From positions 1 to 64,000 of the forward strand of contig CADASP010000001.1 of the NCBI GenBank assembly GCA_902790625.1: a stretch of DNA of 64,000 nucleotides, given 5' to 3'. Shown here one piece after another: positions 1 through 7,235 of the stretch (position 1 is the first letter of the stretch; the number at the start of each line of letters is the position of its first letter). The translations under genes and the position numbers were made by a program. Under the pieces are notes generated by a model, which ran no database searches, was not told the DNA's origin, and was given only the letters and a program-made list of their open reading frames with translations. The DNA is from an uncultured Prevotellaceae bacterium (GTDB lineage: Bacteria > Bacteroidota > Bacteroidia > Bacteroidales > Bacteroidaceae).

Positions 1-90
1 GGTTGGCAGCGGGCGGGGACATGATTGGCAGCGGCCGCTGCCAATGATGGCAGCGCACGCCGCCAATGATGGCAGCGGCCGCTGCCAACC
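1..90. repeat. 90-bp tetrameric palindrome element, copy 1
   Basis: Four consecutive units of about 22-23 bp, each a variant of the palindrome ATTGGCAGCGGCCGCTGCCA. The element begins GGTTGGCAGC and ends GCTGCCAACC, so its tips are inverted repeats. Copies of exactly the same length lie at 34029-34118 and 60864-60953. This copy starts at base 1 of the window, but its first 20 bases match the start of the third copy, so it appears complete. It lies downstream of the minus-strand dus gene. There are no unique spacers, so it is not a CRISPR array. Function is unknown. Confidence 0.85.
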
Positions 91-149
91 GAAATTTAAC
101 TGATGATGAATACAGAAAAATGGTTATCCGCAAACGCCCGACGCCCAGC

Positions 150-223
150 GCTCGACCTTTGGTCGCTCTTACCTTGCCACCAAAGGGACGCAAGAAAGGG
201 CAACGAGCGATCAGAGGTCGAGC
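150..223. repeat. Inverted repeat downstream of dus
   Basis: Two 19-nt arms (150-168 and 205-223) are reverse complements with two mismatches and are separated by 36 nt. The structure lies just beyond the minus-strand dus stop codon, so it could fold as a terminator hairpin, although no clear T-run follows. It may also be one of the inverted-pair repeats common in this window. Confidence 0.6.
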
Positions 224-236
224 ACAGACCGTCTCT

Positions 237-1298
237 TTATTCGTTCATTTCTTGATGTCCCAAAGTAGCTCTCAGGCCTTCCAGGATGCCCATCAGTTCG
301 TCGATGGTGGTGGCGCGCAGCATGGCGATGCGCGTGGGGCGGAAGTTGGGAATGCCCTTGAAGATGGGCGTGGCGGCCAGGTGGCGGCGGGTGTGGATGA
401 TGGCGCGCAGCATTTCCGAGTCTTTCGACTCGCCAGCCCGCTGCCTTTCGCCGATGCGCTCCACGTTCAGGCGCAGCAGCTCCTCCAGCACGTCGAGCTT
501 GTCGTTGAAGGTTAAGGGGGCTGGTGGGCTGGAGGGGCTGGAGGGACTTTCGGGGAGCGAGGCATTGAGCCCGTCCTTGATTTCCTTGAAAATCCACGGA
601 CAGCCGAAGGTGGCCCGCCCAATCATCACAGCATCCACGCCATAGCGCTCGAAGGCCGTCAGGGCATCGCTGGGCGAGGTGATGTCGCCATTGCCGATGA
701 TGGGGATGTGAATGCGTGGATTGCGCTTCACCTCGCCGATGAGCGTCCAGTCGGCCTCGCCGGTGTACATCTGCGCGCGTGTTCGTCCATGGATGGTGAG
801 CGCCTGTATGCCACAGTCTTGCAGTTGCTCGGCCAGCGTGGTGATGACGAGCTGCTCGCTGTTCCATCCCAGGCGCGTCTTCACCGTCACGGGCAGCCTG
901 ACGGCTTCCACCACGCGGCGGGTGATGTCGAGCATCTTGGGGATGTTCTGCAGCATGCCGGCACCGGCACCCTTGCCAGCCACCTTCTTCACGGGGCAGC
1001 CAAAGTTCAGGTCTATCACGTCGGGGCGGGCCTGCTCCACCATGCGTGCCGCCTCGACCATGGCATCGGTGTCGCGACCGTAGATTTGTATGCCCACGGG
1101 GCGCTCCTCGTCGCTGATGGCCAGCTTGGCCACGGTCGACTTCACATCGCGCACCAATGCCTCGGCCGACACGAATTCGGTGTAGACCATCGCCGCGCCA
1201 AACCGCTTGCACAGCAGACGGAACCCTGCGTCGGTGACATCCTCCATTGGAGCGAGGAAGAGGGGGCGAGGGCCAAAGTCAATGTTTCCTATCTTCAT
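237..1298 (-). CDS. dus: tRNA-dihydrouridine synthase (DusB-like)
   Basis: FMN enzyme that reduces specific uridines in the tRNA D-loop to dihydrouridine using NAD(P)H, in the cytoplasm. 353 residues, a normal family length. Visible motifs: FLAPMEDVTD near residue 14, the NFGCP motif with the catalytic Cys at about 101, IHGRT near 169, and the phosphate-binding IGNGDI and MIGRA segments near 201 and 225. A low-complexity Ser/Pro stretch at about 248-261 (SLPESPSSPSSPPAP) is not expected in the family. It is encoded by GGCTGG-type repeats and may be an in-frame repeat insertion. A -7 box TACTTTTG lies just upstream on the minus strand. The gene stands alone, divergent from the next one. Family is certain; the DusA/B/C subtype is inferred. 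Confidence 0.95.
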   Translation of the reverse strand: MKIGNIDFGPRPLFLAPMEDVTDAGFRLLCKRFGAAMVYTEFVSAEALVRDVKSTVAKLAISDEERPVGIQIYGRDTDAMVEAARMVEQARPDVIDLNFGCPVKKVAGKGAGAGMLQNIPKMLDITRRVVEAVRLPVTVKTRLGWNSEQLVITTLAEQLQDCGIQALTIHGRTRAQMYTGEADWTLIGEVKRNPRIHIPIIGNGDITSPSDALTAFERYGVDAVMIGRATFGCPWIFKEIKDGLNASLPESPSSPSSPPAPLTFNDKLDVLEELLRLNVERIGERQRAGESKDSEMLRAIIHTRRHLAATPIFKGIPNFRPTRIAMLRATTIDELMGILEGLRATLGHQEMNE

Positions 1299-1315
1299 CG
1301 TTGCCTATTTTCGTG

Positions 1316-1323
1316 CAAAAGTA
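1316..1323 (-). promoter_or_regulatory. Bacteroidota -7 box for dus
   Basis: Reads TACTTTTG on the minus strand and matches TAnnTTTG about 18 nt from the ATG. No convincing -33 TTG was seen at the usual distance. Confidence 0.5.
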
Positions 1324-1431
1324 GCGAAAAGTTGGCACTTGCGTGTGGGGCAACAGCAGTTTTTTCTACAAAAAACGTTAAATCGCCACAGATTACTGTC
1401 GGTGAGTGATGCCGAAATGCTAACTTTTCAT

Positions 1432-1439
1432 TAATTTTG
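1432..1439 (+). promoter_or_regulatory. -7 box upstream of the rpoN-linked gene
   Basis: TAATTTTG, about 22 nt before the ATG at 1462. It probably drives the 1462 gene and rpoN together. Confidence 0.5.
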
Positions 1440-1461
1440 CAAAATAAAACAAGAAACGACA

Positions 1462-2124
1462 ATGGCAAGGAACGCAGTCTGGCATGACGAATATTGGCTG
1501 TTGCTGCTGCAGCTTTATCTGAGGCACCCCGTGGGGCTGAAGCCTCTCTACAGCCGCGACATGGTCGGCCTGAGCCTGGAGCTGCACATCTCGCCGCAAT
1601 CGCTGCGCAGGCGGATGGAGCAGATTGCACGCTTAGACACGCCCAGGCTGGAGCGCATCTGGAATACTTATTCCACCGACCCAAAGCGCCTGGAACGCGC
1701 CGCCAACTTGCTGCGCAGCATGAAGGGCTTTGGGGCCGCCGACGACTTCTATGAGGGTGTGGAGGTGCAGGAGACTTTTGAACTCGACTTCCGCCCCCTG
1801 CCCGCCGACGAGCGCTATATGCCTGTGATGCTCATCCTCATCCTCGACCTTTATTTCCAGCTCACGCCCGCCACCATGGTGGCTCGCACGCCCGAGGTGG
1901 TGGAACTGGCACGCCTCATCAAGCTGAAGCCTAATGACGTGGTGGAAGTGCTCGACGTGATGCAGATTTGCGACCCCTACCTGGGGCGCACCGAGGTGAC
2001 GCTCTCGCCGTTGTTGTTGCCCTGTCAGCAGGTGTGGCAGCGCTTCAGCGACCACGAGCCGCCACAGCTGCACCAGCTGGCCGAGGAATTGAAGGAGTAC
2101 TTCAAGAGTAGTTCATATAAATAA
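1462..2124 (+). CDS. Conserved hypothetical protein in the rpoN operon
   Basis: 220-residue soluble protein with no signal peptide or membrane segment. The N-terminus is rich in Trp, Leu and Tyr and has a helix-turn-helix-like pattern around residues 20-55 (YSRDMVGLSLELHISPQSLRRRMEQI). The rest is predicted helical. It lies 12 bp upstream of the rpoN GTG start and is almost certainly cotranscribed with it. The pairing suggests a regulatory or DNA-binding role connected with sigma-54, but this rests on context and a weak HTH impression only. I do not recognise a named family. Confidence 0.8.
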   Translation: MARNAVWHDEYWLLLLQLYLRHPVGLKPLYSRDMVGLSLELHISPQSLRRRMEQIARLDTPRLERIWNTYSTDPKRLERAANLLRSMKGFGAADDFYEGVEVQETFELDFRPLPADERYMPVMLILILDLYFQLTPATMVARTPEVVELARLIKLKPNDVVEVLDVMQICDPYLGRTEVTLSPLLLPCQQVWQRFSDHEPPQLHQLAEELKEYFKSSSYK

Positions 2125-2136
2125 TTCGCGCGGGAA

Positions 2137-3645
2137 GTGCCACAAAGTCAGATTCAGGAACAACGGCAAGAGCAGCGGCTGGTGCAGTCGATATCGGCGC
2201 AGCAGCTGTTGCAATCGCAGCTCATAGAGTTGCCCCTGCAGCAGATGGCCGACCGCATTGAGACCGAGCTGCACGACAACCCGGCACTGGAGAAGAGCGT
2301 GGGCGACGACGACGCGGCCTCGTGGGAGCAGAGCGACATGGGCGACAGCCCCGAAGCTGCCGACGGCGACGACTACGACAGCCAGCGAGAGCGCGAGGAG
2401 CGCAGCGACGCACTCGATGCGGCATTAGAGAACATTGGGCGCGACGACGAAGACCTGCCCGTGTATCAGGGGGGCCACCAGTGGAGCGAGGAGAAGGAGT
2501 CGGCCATCTATGGCGAGGAGCGCTCGTTCTACGACATGCTGATGGACCAGGTGGGCGAGCTGGAACTGACGCAGACCGACCGCTTCGTGATGGAGTATCT
2601 GATACAATCGCTCGACGACGACGGACTGCTGCGCACACCCCTTGACGACATCTGCGAGCAGCTGGCCATCTACCACGGCATCGACCTCGGCGAACAGGAT
2701 GCCGAGCGCCTATTGCATACGCTGCAGCAGCTCGACCCTGCCGGCATTGGCGGACGCTCGCTCCGTGAGTGTCTGCGACTGCAGGTGGAGCGGCGAAAGC
2801 CTTCGGAACTGACCACGCTGATGCTGCGCGTCATCGACGAGCACTTCGAAGAGTTCAAGAAGAAGCACTGGGAGCGCATCCAGCAGCTGATGCAGCTGAG
2901 CGACGCCCAGGCCGACATCGTGCTCAGCGAGCTGCGACGCCTGAACCCCAAGCCGGGCACGGCAATGGGCGACACCATGGGGCGCTCGATGCAGCAAATC
3001 ACGCCCGACTTCATCGTCGACACCAACGACGACGGCTCCATCAGCTTCCAGCTGAACAGCGGCGACATGCCCCGACTGGAAATATCACAGTCGTTTGCCG
3101 ACCTGCTGAAAGATTTCCAAAACAACAAGGAGCGCATGAGCCGACAGCAGAAGGAGGCTCTGCTATATACCAAGCAGAAGGTGGAGGCGGCGCAGAACTT
3201 CATAGACGCCGTGGAGCAGCGGCGGCAGACGCTGACACGCACCATGAAGGCCATCATACAGCTGCAGAAACCCTTCTTCGAGGAGGGCGACGAGGAACTG
3301 CTGCGGCCCATGATTCTGAAGGACGTGGCCGCGCTGACAGGGCAGGACCTGAGCACCGTGTCGCGCGTCAGCAACTCCAAATACGTGCAGACGCGCTGGG
3401 GCACCTTCCCACTGAAGTTCTTCTTCAGCGACGGCTATGTCACCCAAAGCGGCGAAGAACTCTCCACCCGCAAAATCAAGGCCGCCCTGCGCACCCTCAT
3501 CGAGGCCGAGGACAAGCATAAGCCCATGAGCGACGATGCCCTGCGCGTGGCCCTGGAGCAACAGGGATTCCCCATCGCCCGCCGCACCGTGGCCAAGTAT
3601 CGCGAGCAGCTGGGTCTGCCAGTGGCCAGGCTGCGCAAAGCGTGA
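2137..3645 (+). CDS. rpoN: RNA polymerase sigma-54 factor
   Basis: Alternative sigma factor that recognises -24/-12 promoters and needs an AAA+ activator for open-complex formation. 502 residues. Region I is Gln/Leu-rich (about 1-50, QSISAQQLLQSQLIELPLQQM), followed by an acidic region II (about 55-115), the core-binding domain, a HTH region, and the signature RpoN box ARRTVAKYRE at 481-490 close to the C-terminus. The start is GTG, preceded by CGGGAA. No other start fits, because the conserved QEQRQEQRLVQ stretch begins only a few codons later. No enhancer-binding activator is encoded nearby. Confidence 0.97.
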   Translation: MPQSQIQEQRQEQRLVQSISAQQLLQSQLIELPLQQMADRIETELHDNPALEKSVGDDDAASWEQSDMGDSPEAADGDDYDSQREREERSDALDAALENIGRDDEDLPVYQGGHQWSEEKESAIYGEERSFYDMLMDQVGELELTQTDRFVMEYLIQSLDDDGLLRTPLDDICEQLAIYHGIDLGEQDAERLLHTLQQLDPAGIGGRSLRECLRLQVERRKPSELTTLMLRVIDEHFEEFKKKHWERIQQLMQLSDAQADIVLSELRRLNPKPGTAMGDTMGRSMQQITPDFIVDTNDDGSISFQLNSGDMPRLEISQSFADLLKDFQNNKERMSRQQKEALLYTKQKVEAAQNFIDAVEQRRQTLTRTMKAIIQLQKPFFEEGDEELLRPMILKDVAALTGQDLSTVSRVSNSKYVQTRWGTFPLKFFFSDGYVTQSGEELSTRKIKAALRTLIEAEDKHKPMSDDALRVALEQQGFPIARRTVAKYREQLGLPVARLRKA

Positions 3646-3654
3646 GAATGATTT

Positions 3655-3718
3655 ATCGTGATAACGGAATAACGAAATATCGTCATAACGAAATAACGTG
3701 ATAACGAAATAACGAAAC
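3655..3718. repeat. Degenerate ATAACGAA short tandem array
   Basis: About seven degenerate units of ATAACGAA(A/T) fill most of the gap between rpoN and the next gene. Simple repeats of different motif occupy other gene junctions in this window. Confidence 0.75.
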
Positions 3719-3740
3719 AACAACAGAAAAGAAAAAAACT

Positions 3741-4361
3741 TTGACCCGCCAGAAAGGACTCATCATCGCGGCAAAGGTCATCAGCATGATCTTCACGCCG
3801 TTCTACTTGCCACTGATAGGCATCGCCCTGTTGTTCTCGTTGAGCTACATGAACATGCTGCCCATGAGCTACAAGCTGCTCGTGGTCACCATTGTCTATT
3901 TCCTCACCATCTTCTTCCCCACCTTCCTCATCCACCTCTATCGGCGTGCCAATGGCTGGTCGCTGCTGCAGCTCAGCCACCGCCGCCGCCGCATGGTGGC
4001 CTACGCCATCTCCATCCTCTGCTATATCGCGTGCATCGAGCTGATGAAGTATTACCACATCTATCATTTCATCATCAGCATCGTCATTGCGGCCCTGCTC
4101 ATCCAGGCGGTGAGCGTGGTGGTGAACATCTGGTGGAAGATCAGCACCCACACGGCAGCCATCGGCGGCGTGTGCGGGGCGCTGATGGCTTTTGCCGAGC
4201 TGTTCCGCTTCAACCCTGTGTGGTGGCTCTGCGTGGGAATCCTGGTATCGGGCATATTGGGCACGGCGCGCATCATCCTGCGACAGCACACGCTGGGGCA
4301 GGTGGTGGCCGGCTTCGCCATCGGCGTGGTGTGTGCCTTCGTGGGAGTTTTGTATATATAA
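3741..4361 (+). CDS. PAP2-superfamily-like membrane protein
   Basis: 206 residues with five or so hydrophobic segments, so an inner-membrane protein. The C-terminal segment [19 protein letters not shown] resembles the last conserved motif of PAP2-type lipid phosphatases (R-x5-H-x3-D/Q). The upstream KxxxxxxRP and PSGH motifs are not evident, so catalytic activity is doubtful. The best start is TTG at 3741 directly after an A-rich stretch; no upstream ATG is available in frame. A function in lipid or isoprenoid phosphate metabolism is only a family-level guess. Confidence 0.75.
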   Translation: MTRQKGLIIAAKVISMIFTPFYLPLIGIALLFSLSYMNMLPMSYKLLVVTIVYFLTIFFPTFLIHLYRRANGWSLLQLSHRRRRMVAYAISILCYIACIELMKYYHIYHFIISIVIAALLIQAVSVVVNIWWKISTHTAAIGGVCGALMAFAELFRFNPVWWLCVGILVSGILGTARIILRQHTLGQVVAGFAIGVVCAFVGVLYI

Positions 4362-4392
4362 AAAGCCCACCCCAACCCTCCCAAAGGGAGGG
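4362..4392 (+). repeat. GC-rich palindromic element, inverted pair upstream of purE (left copy)
   Basis: AAGCCCACCCCAACCCTCCC, then AAA and GGGAGGGGG. It is the reverse-complement counterpart of the copy at 4458-4489; the two bracket a 65-nt AT-rich spacer that contains the candidate purE start codons. It directly follows the PAP2-like gene stop codon and could act as its terminator. Confidence 0.8.
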
Positions 4393-4429
4393 GGAGCGAA
4401 AAGTGAAAGAACAAGTAATAAATAAAATA

Positions 4430-4987
4430 ATGAATAAAATGGACAACAATATTGCACATCCCTCCCAACGGGAGGGCTTGGGTGGCCCATTAGTTAGCAT
4501 CATCATGGGCAGCACCAGCGACCTGCCCGTCATGGAGAAAGCCTGCAAGCAGCTCGACGAGCTGCAAGTGCCCTTCGAGGTGAACGCCCTCTCGGCCCAC
4601 CGCACGCCAGAGGCCGTGGAGCAGTTTGCCAGCCAAGCTGCCAGCCGTGGCATCCGCGTCATTATCGCCGCAGCTGGCATGGCCGCCGCCCTGCCGGGCG
4701 TCATCGCCGCGCAGACCACGCTGCCCGTCATCGGCGTTCCCATCAAGGGCATGCTCGATGGCCTCGACGCCCTGCTCAGCATCGTTCAGATGCCGCCGGG
4801 CATCCCCGTGGCCACCGTCGGCGTGAACGCTGCGCAGAACGCTGCCCTGCTGGCATGCCAGATGCTCGCCCTGGGCGACGAGGCACTGGCACAGCGACTG
4901 GCCGACCACAAGGTAGGCTTGAAAGCCAAGATTGAGAAAGCCAACAAGGAGCTGGCCGAGCTGAACTTTGCGTATAAGACCAACTGA
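4430..4987 (+). CDS. purE: N5-carboxyaminoimidazole ribonucleotide mutase
   Basis: Converts N5-CAIR to CAIR in purine synthesis. The core begins at [17 protein letters not shown] with the family's Ser-Asp motif, followed by SAHRTPE and [11 protein letters not shown], all intact. 185 residues from ATG 4430; ATG 4439 is also possible. The usual family N-terminus would start only at about 4485. The preceding residues [10 protein letters not shown] are encoded by a palindromic element (4458-4489) lying in frame between the ATG and the enzyme core. A TTG at 4478 is an alternative start. No other purine gene is adjacent. Confidence 0.93.
   Translation: MNKMDNNIAHPSQREGLGGPLVSIIMGSTSDLPVMEKACKQLDELQVPFEVNALSAHRTPEAVEQFASQAASRGIRVIIAAAGMAAALPGVIAAQTTLPVIGVPIKGMLDGLDALLSIVQMPPGIPVATVGVNAAQNAALLACQMLALGDEALAQRLADHKVGLKAKIEKANKELAELNFAYKTN
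4458..4489 (-). repeat. Palindromic element translated within the purE 5' end
   Basis: ATCCCTCCC, AAC, GGGAGGGCTTGGGTGG; inverted relative to the copy at 4362-4392. It adds PSQREGLGG to the N-terminus of PurE without breaking the frame. Confidence 0.8.
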
Positions 4988-5072
4988 ATGGCGGCGCATC
5001 ACGTCTGGCATGGCTTTTGCTACACTTGAATTGACAACTATAGTTATTTACCATCAATAAAAGCAAGAAACA

Positions 5073-5387
5073 ATGGAAGTTACAATCACCAACGAGAACT
5101 TTGAGACGCTGAAGAACGGGCCGAAGCCCTTAGTCATTGACTTCTGGGCCACCTGGTGCGGTCCCTGCCGCATGGTGGCTCCCATCATCGCCGAGATGGC
5201 CGAGAAATACGACGGACAAATCGTCGTGGGCAAGTGCGACGTGGAAGAGAGCGAAGACGTGGCTGCCGAGTTCGGCATCCGCAACATCCCCACCGTGGTG
5301 TTCATGAAGAACGGCGTGGTGGTCGACAAGATTGTGGGCGCCGTGTCCAAGCAGAAGTTCGAAGAGAAATTCGCAGCCTTTGTCTGA
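5073..5387 (+). CDS. trxA: Thioredoxin
   Basis: Small cytoplasmic disulfide reductase of 104 residues. Active site WCGPC with Cys29 and Cys32, cis-Pro loop RNIPT around 70-74, and a typical thioredoxin fold length. No signal peptide. It is followed after 3 bp by a small conserved gene and then murF, so the three probably share a transcript. Family assignment is certain. Confidence 0.97.
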   Translation: MEVTITNENFETLKNGPKPLVIDFWATWCGPCRMVAPIIAEMAEKYDGQIVVGKCDVEESEDVAAEFGIRNIPTVVFMKNGVVVDKIVGAVSKQKFEEKFAAFV

Positions 5388-5390
5388 GCC

Positions 5391-5711
5391 ATGAGTATCG
5401 ACGACGAACTGCTGCAAGACGAGCAGGAGATGCAGCGCGAGATGGCATTCGTACGCCAGCAGCTGCCCGCCGATGTCAGCGCCCATTTCAGCAGCGACGA
5501 GCTGCTGCAGTGGGTGTTGGAGACCATCGTCAGCTACTACTTCGAAAGTGGCGTGCTGGAGAGCGAGGCCGACGAGGTGAGCGTCGACATGGAGGCCGTG
5601 GCACGCTATGTGTGCGACATGGCCGAGCAGGAGGGGCAGCCACGGCTCGACGCCAACGAGGTAAGGCTCATCGCCGAGGCCGACCTGGACTTCCAGGAGA
5701 GCCTTCTGTAG
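5391..5711 (+). CDS. Small acidic conserved hypothetical protein
   Basis: 106 residues, strongly acidic and predicted mostly helical, no signal peptide and no cysteines in a motif. It begins 3 bp after the trxA stop and ends 23 bp before murF. The pattern (DELLQDEQEMQREMAFVRQQLP) suggests a helical cytosolic protein. I do not recognise the family; context links it with thioredoxin but gives no function. Confidence 0.8.
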   Translation: MSIDDELLQDEQEMQREMAFVRQQLPADVSAHFSSDELLQWVLETIVSYYFESGVLESEADEVSVDMEAVARYVCDMAEQEGQPRLDANEVRLIAEADLDFQESLL

Positions 5712-5734
5712 TATTCAATAAATAGCAAACGCGA

Positions 5735-7090
5735 ATGGACATCCAACAACTCTATCAGCTCTATCAGCAGCATCCCTGCATCACCACCGACAGCCGCCAA
5801 TGCCCCGAGGGCAGCATCTTCCTGGCGCTGAAGGGCGAGAGCTTCGACGGCAACCAGTTTGCCGCGCAAGCCCTGCAGAAGGGCTGTGCCTATGCCATCG
5901 TGGAGAAGCCTGAAGGCGGCACCGAGGGCATCAGCGGACAGTACATCTATGTGGACGACACGCTGCAGACCTACAAGGACCTGGCACGCGAGCACCGCCG
6001 ACAGTTCGACATCCCCGTCATCGCCATCACCGGCACCAACGGCAAGACGACGACGAAGGAGCTGGTGAAGGCCGTGCTCAGCGAGAAATACAACGTGCTG
6101 GCCACCGAGGGCAACTTCAACAACGACGTGGGGGTGCCCAAGACGCTCTTCCGTCTGCGCCCCGAGCACGAGATAGCCATCATCGAGATGGGAGCCAGCC
6201 ACCCCGGCGACATCAAGACGCTGGCCGAGACGGCCGAACCCACCTGCGGACTCATCACCAATGTGGGCCACGCCCATCTGCAGGGCTTCGGCAGCTTCGA
6301 GGGGGTGAAGAAGACCAAGGGCGAACTCTACGACTATCTGATAGGCCACCACGCCGACGGCCCCATCTTCATCAATGCCGACAGCGACGACCTGGTGGAC
6401 ATGATTGGCGACGAGGAGGACATCTGGCTCACGCCCTACAGCACCGACCCCGACAAGCAGTATGTCTGCATCTCGGCCGAGGTCATCAGCTGCGACCCGC
6501 TGCTGAAGATGCGCTGGCGCCGCCCGCTGATGGAACTGGAAGAGACGGGCGCCTCGCAGAAGTGGCATAAGGTGCAGACACAGCTCATCGGAGCCTACAA
6601 CATCTACAACCTCCTGGCAGCCATCGCCGTGGGCATCAACTTTGGCGTTGAGCGCAAGGCCATCTGCCACGCCTTGGAGAGCTATGTGCCCACCAACAGC
6701 CGCTCGCAGCTGGTGCAGACACCACACAACCGCCTCATCGTCGACGCCTACAACGCCAACCCATCGAGCATGATGGCGGCGATAGAGAACTTCCAGCAGA
6801 TAGTTCCCCTCGAGGGCGAAGAGAAGATGCTCATCCTGGGCGACATGCGCGAGCTGGGCACCGCCAGCGCCGACGAGCACCAGAAGCTGGTAGACCTGCT
6901 GGCCGTGGCGGGCATGAAGCACGTGTGGCTGGTGGGTCCGGAGTTTGGCCGCACCAAGAGCGACTACCGCAAGTTCAACGACGTTGACGAAGTGAAGGCC
7001 GAGCTAAAAGAACATCAACCTTCAGGCCGCCTCATCCTCATCAAGGGGAGCAACGGCACACACCTCTACGAACTGCCTCCGCTGCTGTGA
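5735..7090 (+). CDS. murF: UDP-N-acetylmuramoyl-tripeptide--D-alanyl-D-alanine ligase
   Basis: Adds D-Ala-D-Ala to the UDP-MurNAc-tripeptide, the last cytoplasmic step of peptidoglycan precursor synthesis. 451 residues, as expected. N-terminal UDP-binding domain with TTDSR near 17-21, ATP loop GTNGKTT at 100-106, EMGASHPG and NVGHAHL in the central domain, and DAYNANPSSM in the C-terminal ligase domain. Not in a dcw-type cluster here. A GC-rich hairpin overlaps the stop codon (about 7076-7110) and may terminate the trxA-murF transcript. Confidence 0.97.
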   Translation: MDIQQLYQLYQQHPCITTDSRQCPEGSIFLALKGESFDGNQFAAQALQKGCAYAIVEKPEGGTEGISGQYIYVDDTLQTYKDLAREHRRQFDIPVIAITGTNGKTTTKELVKAVLSEKYNVLATEGNFNNDVGVPKTLFRLRPEHEIAIIEMGASHPGDIKTLAETAEPTCGLITNVGHAHLQGFGSFEGVKKTKGELYDYLIGHHADGPIFINADSDDLVDMIGDEEDIWLTPYSTDPDKQYVCISAEVISCDPLLKMRWRRPLMELEETGASQKWHKVQTQLIGAYNIYNLLAAIAVGINFGVERKAICHALESYVPTNSRSQLVQTPHNRLIVDAYNANPSSMMAAIENFQQIVPLEGEEKMLILGDMRELGTASADEHQKLVDLLAVAGMKHVWLVGPEFGRTKSDYRKFNDVDEVKAELKEHQPSGRLILIKGSNGTHLYELPPLL

Positions 7091-7110
7091 CGCCACAGCG
7101 CGGAGGCAGT
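7076..7110 (+). terminator. Hairpin overlapping the murF stop codon
   Basis: GCCTCCGCTGCTGTG pairs with CACAGCGCGGAGGC with one bulge. The following T content is weak (AGTTTCC), so termination is only likely. Confidence 0.45.
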
Positions 7111-7190
7111 TTCCGTTGAAAGAAGATGGAAAAAACGGCTTGTAGCAAAAAATAAATGGAAGAAAACAGCTCCGTTTCGGTTAATTTGCG

Positions 7191-7198
7191 TAAATTTG
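7191..7198 (+). promoter_or_regulatory. -7 box for the Oar-like outer-membrane protein
   Basis: TAAATTTG, 37 nt before the ATG at 7236. Confidence 0.55.
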
Positions 7199-7235
7199 CA
7201 AACAATTTGAATAAACAACCAATTATTTAACACTT

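Noticed and set aside
1..90. 90-bp palindromic arrays as CRISPR
   Set aside because: The ~22-bp units are directly adjacent and similar throughout; there are no unique spacers and no cas genes in the window.
3741..4361. Active PAP2 phosphatase
   Set aside because: Only the last of the three PAP2 motifs can be recognised, so the catalytic claim is not supported.
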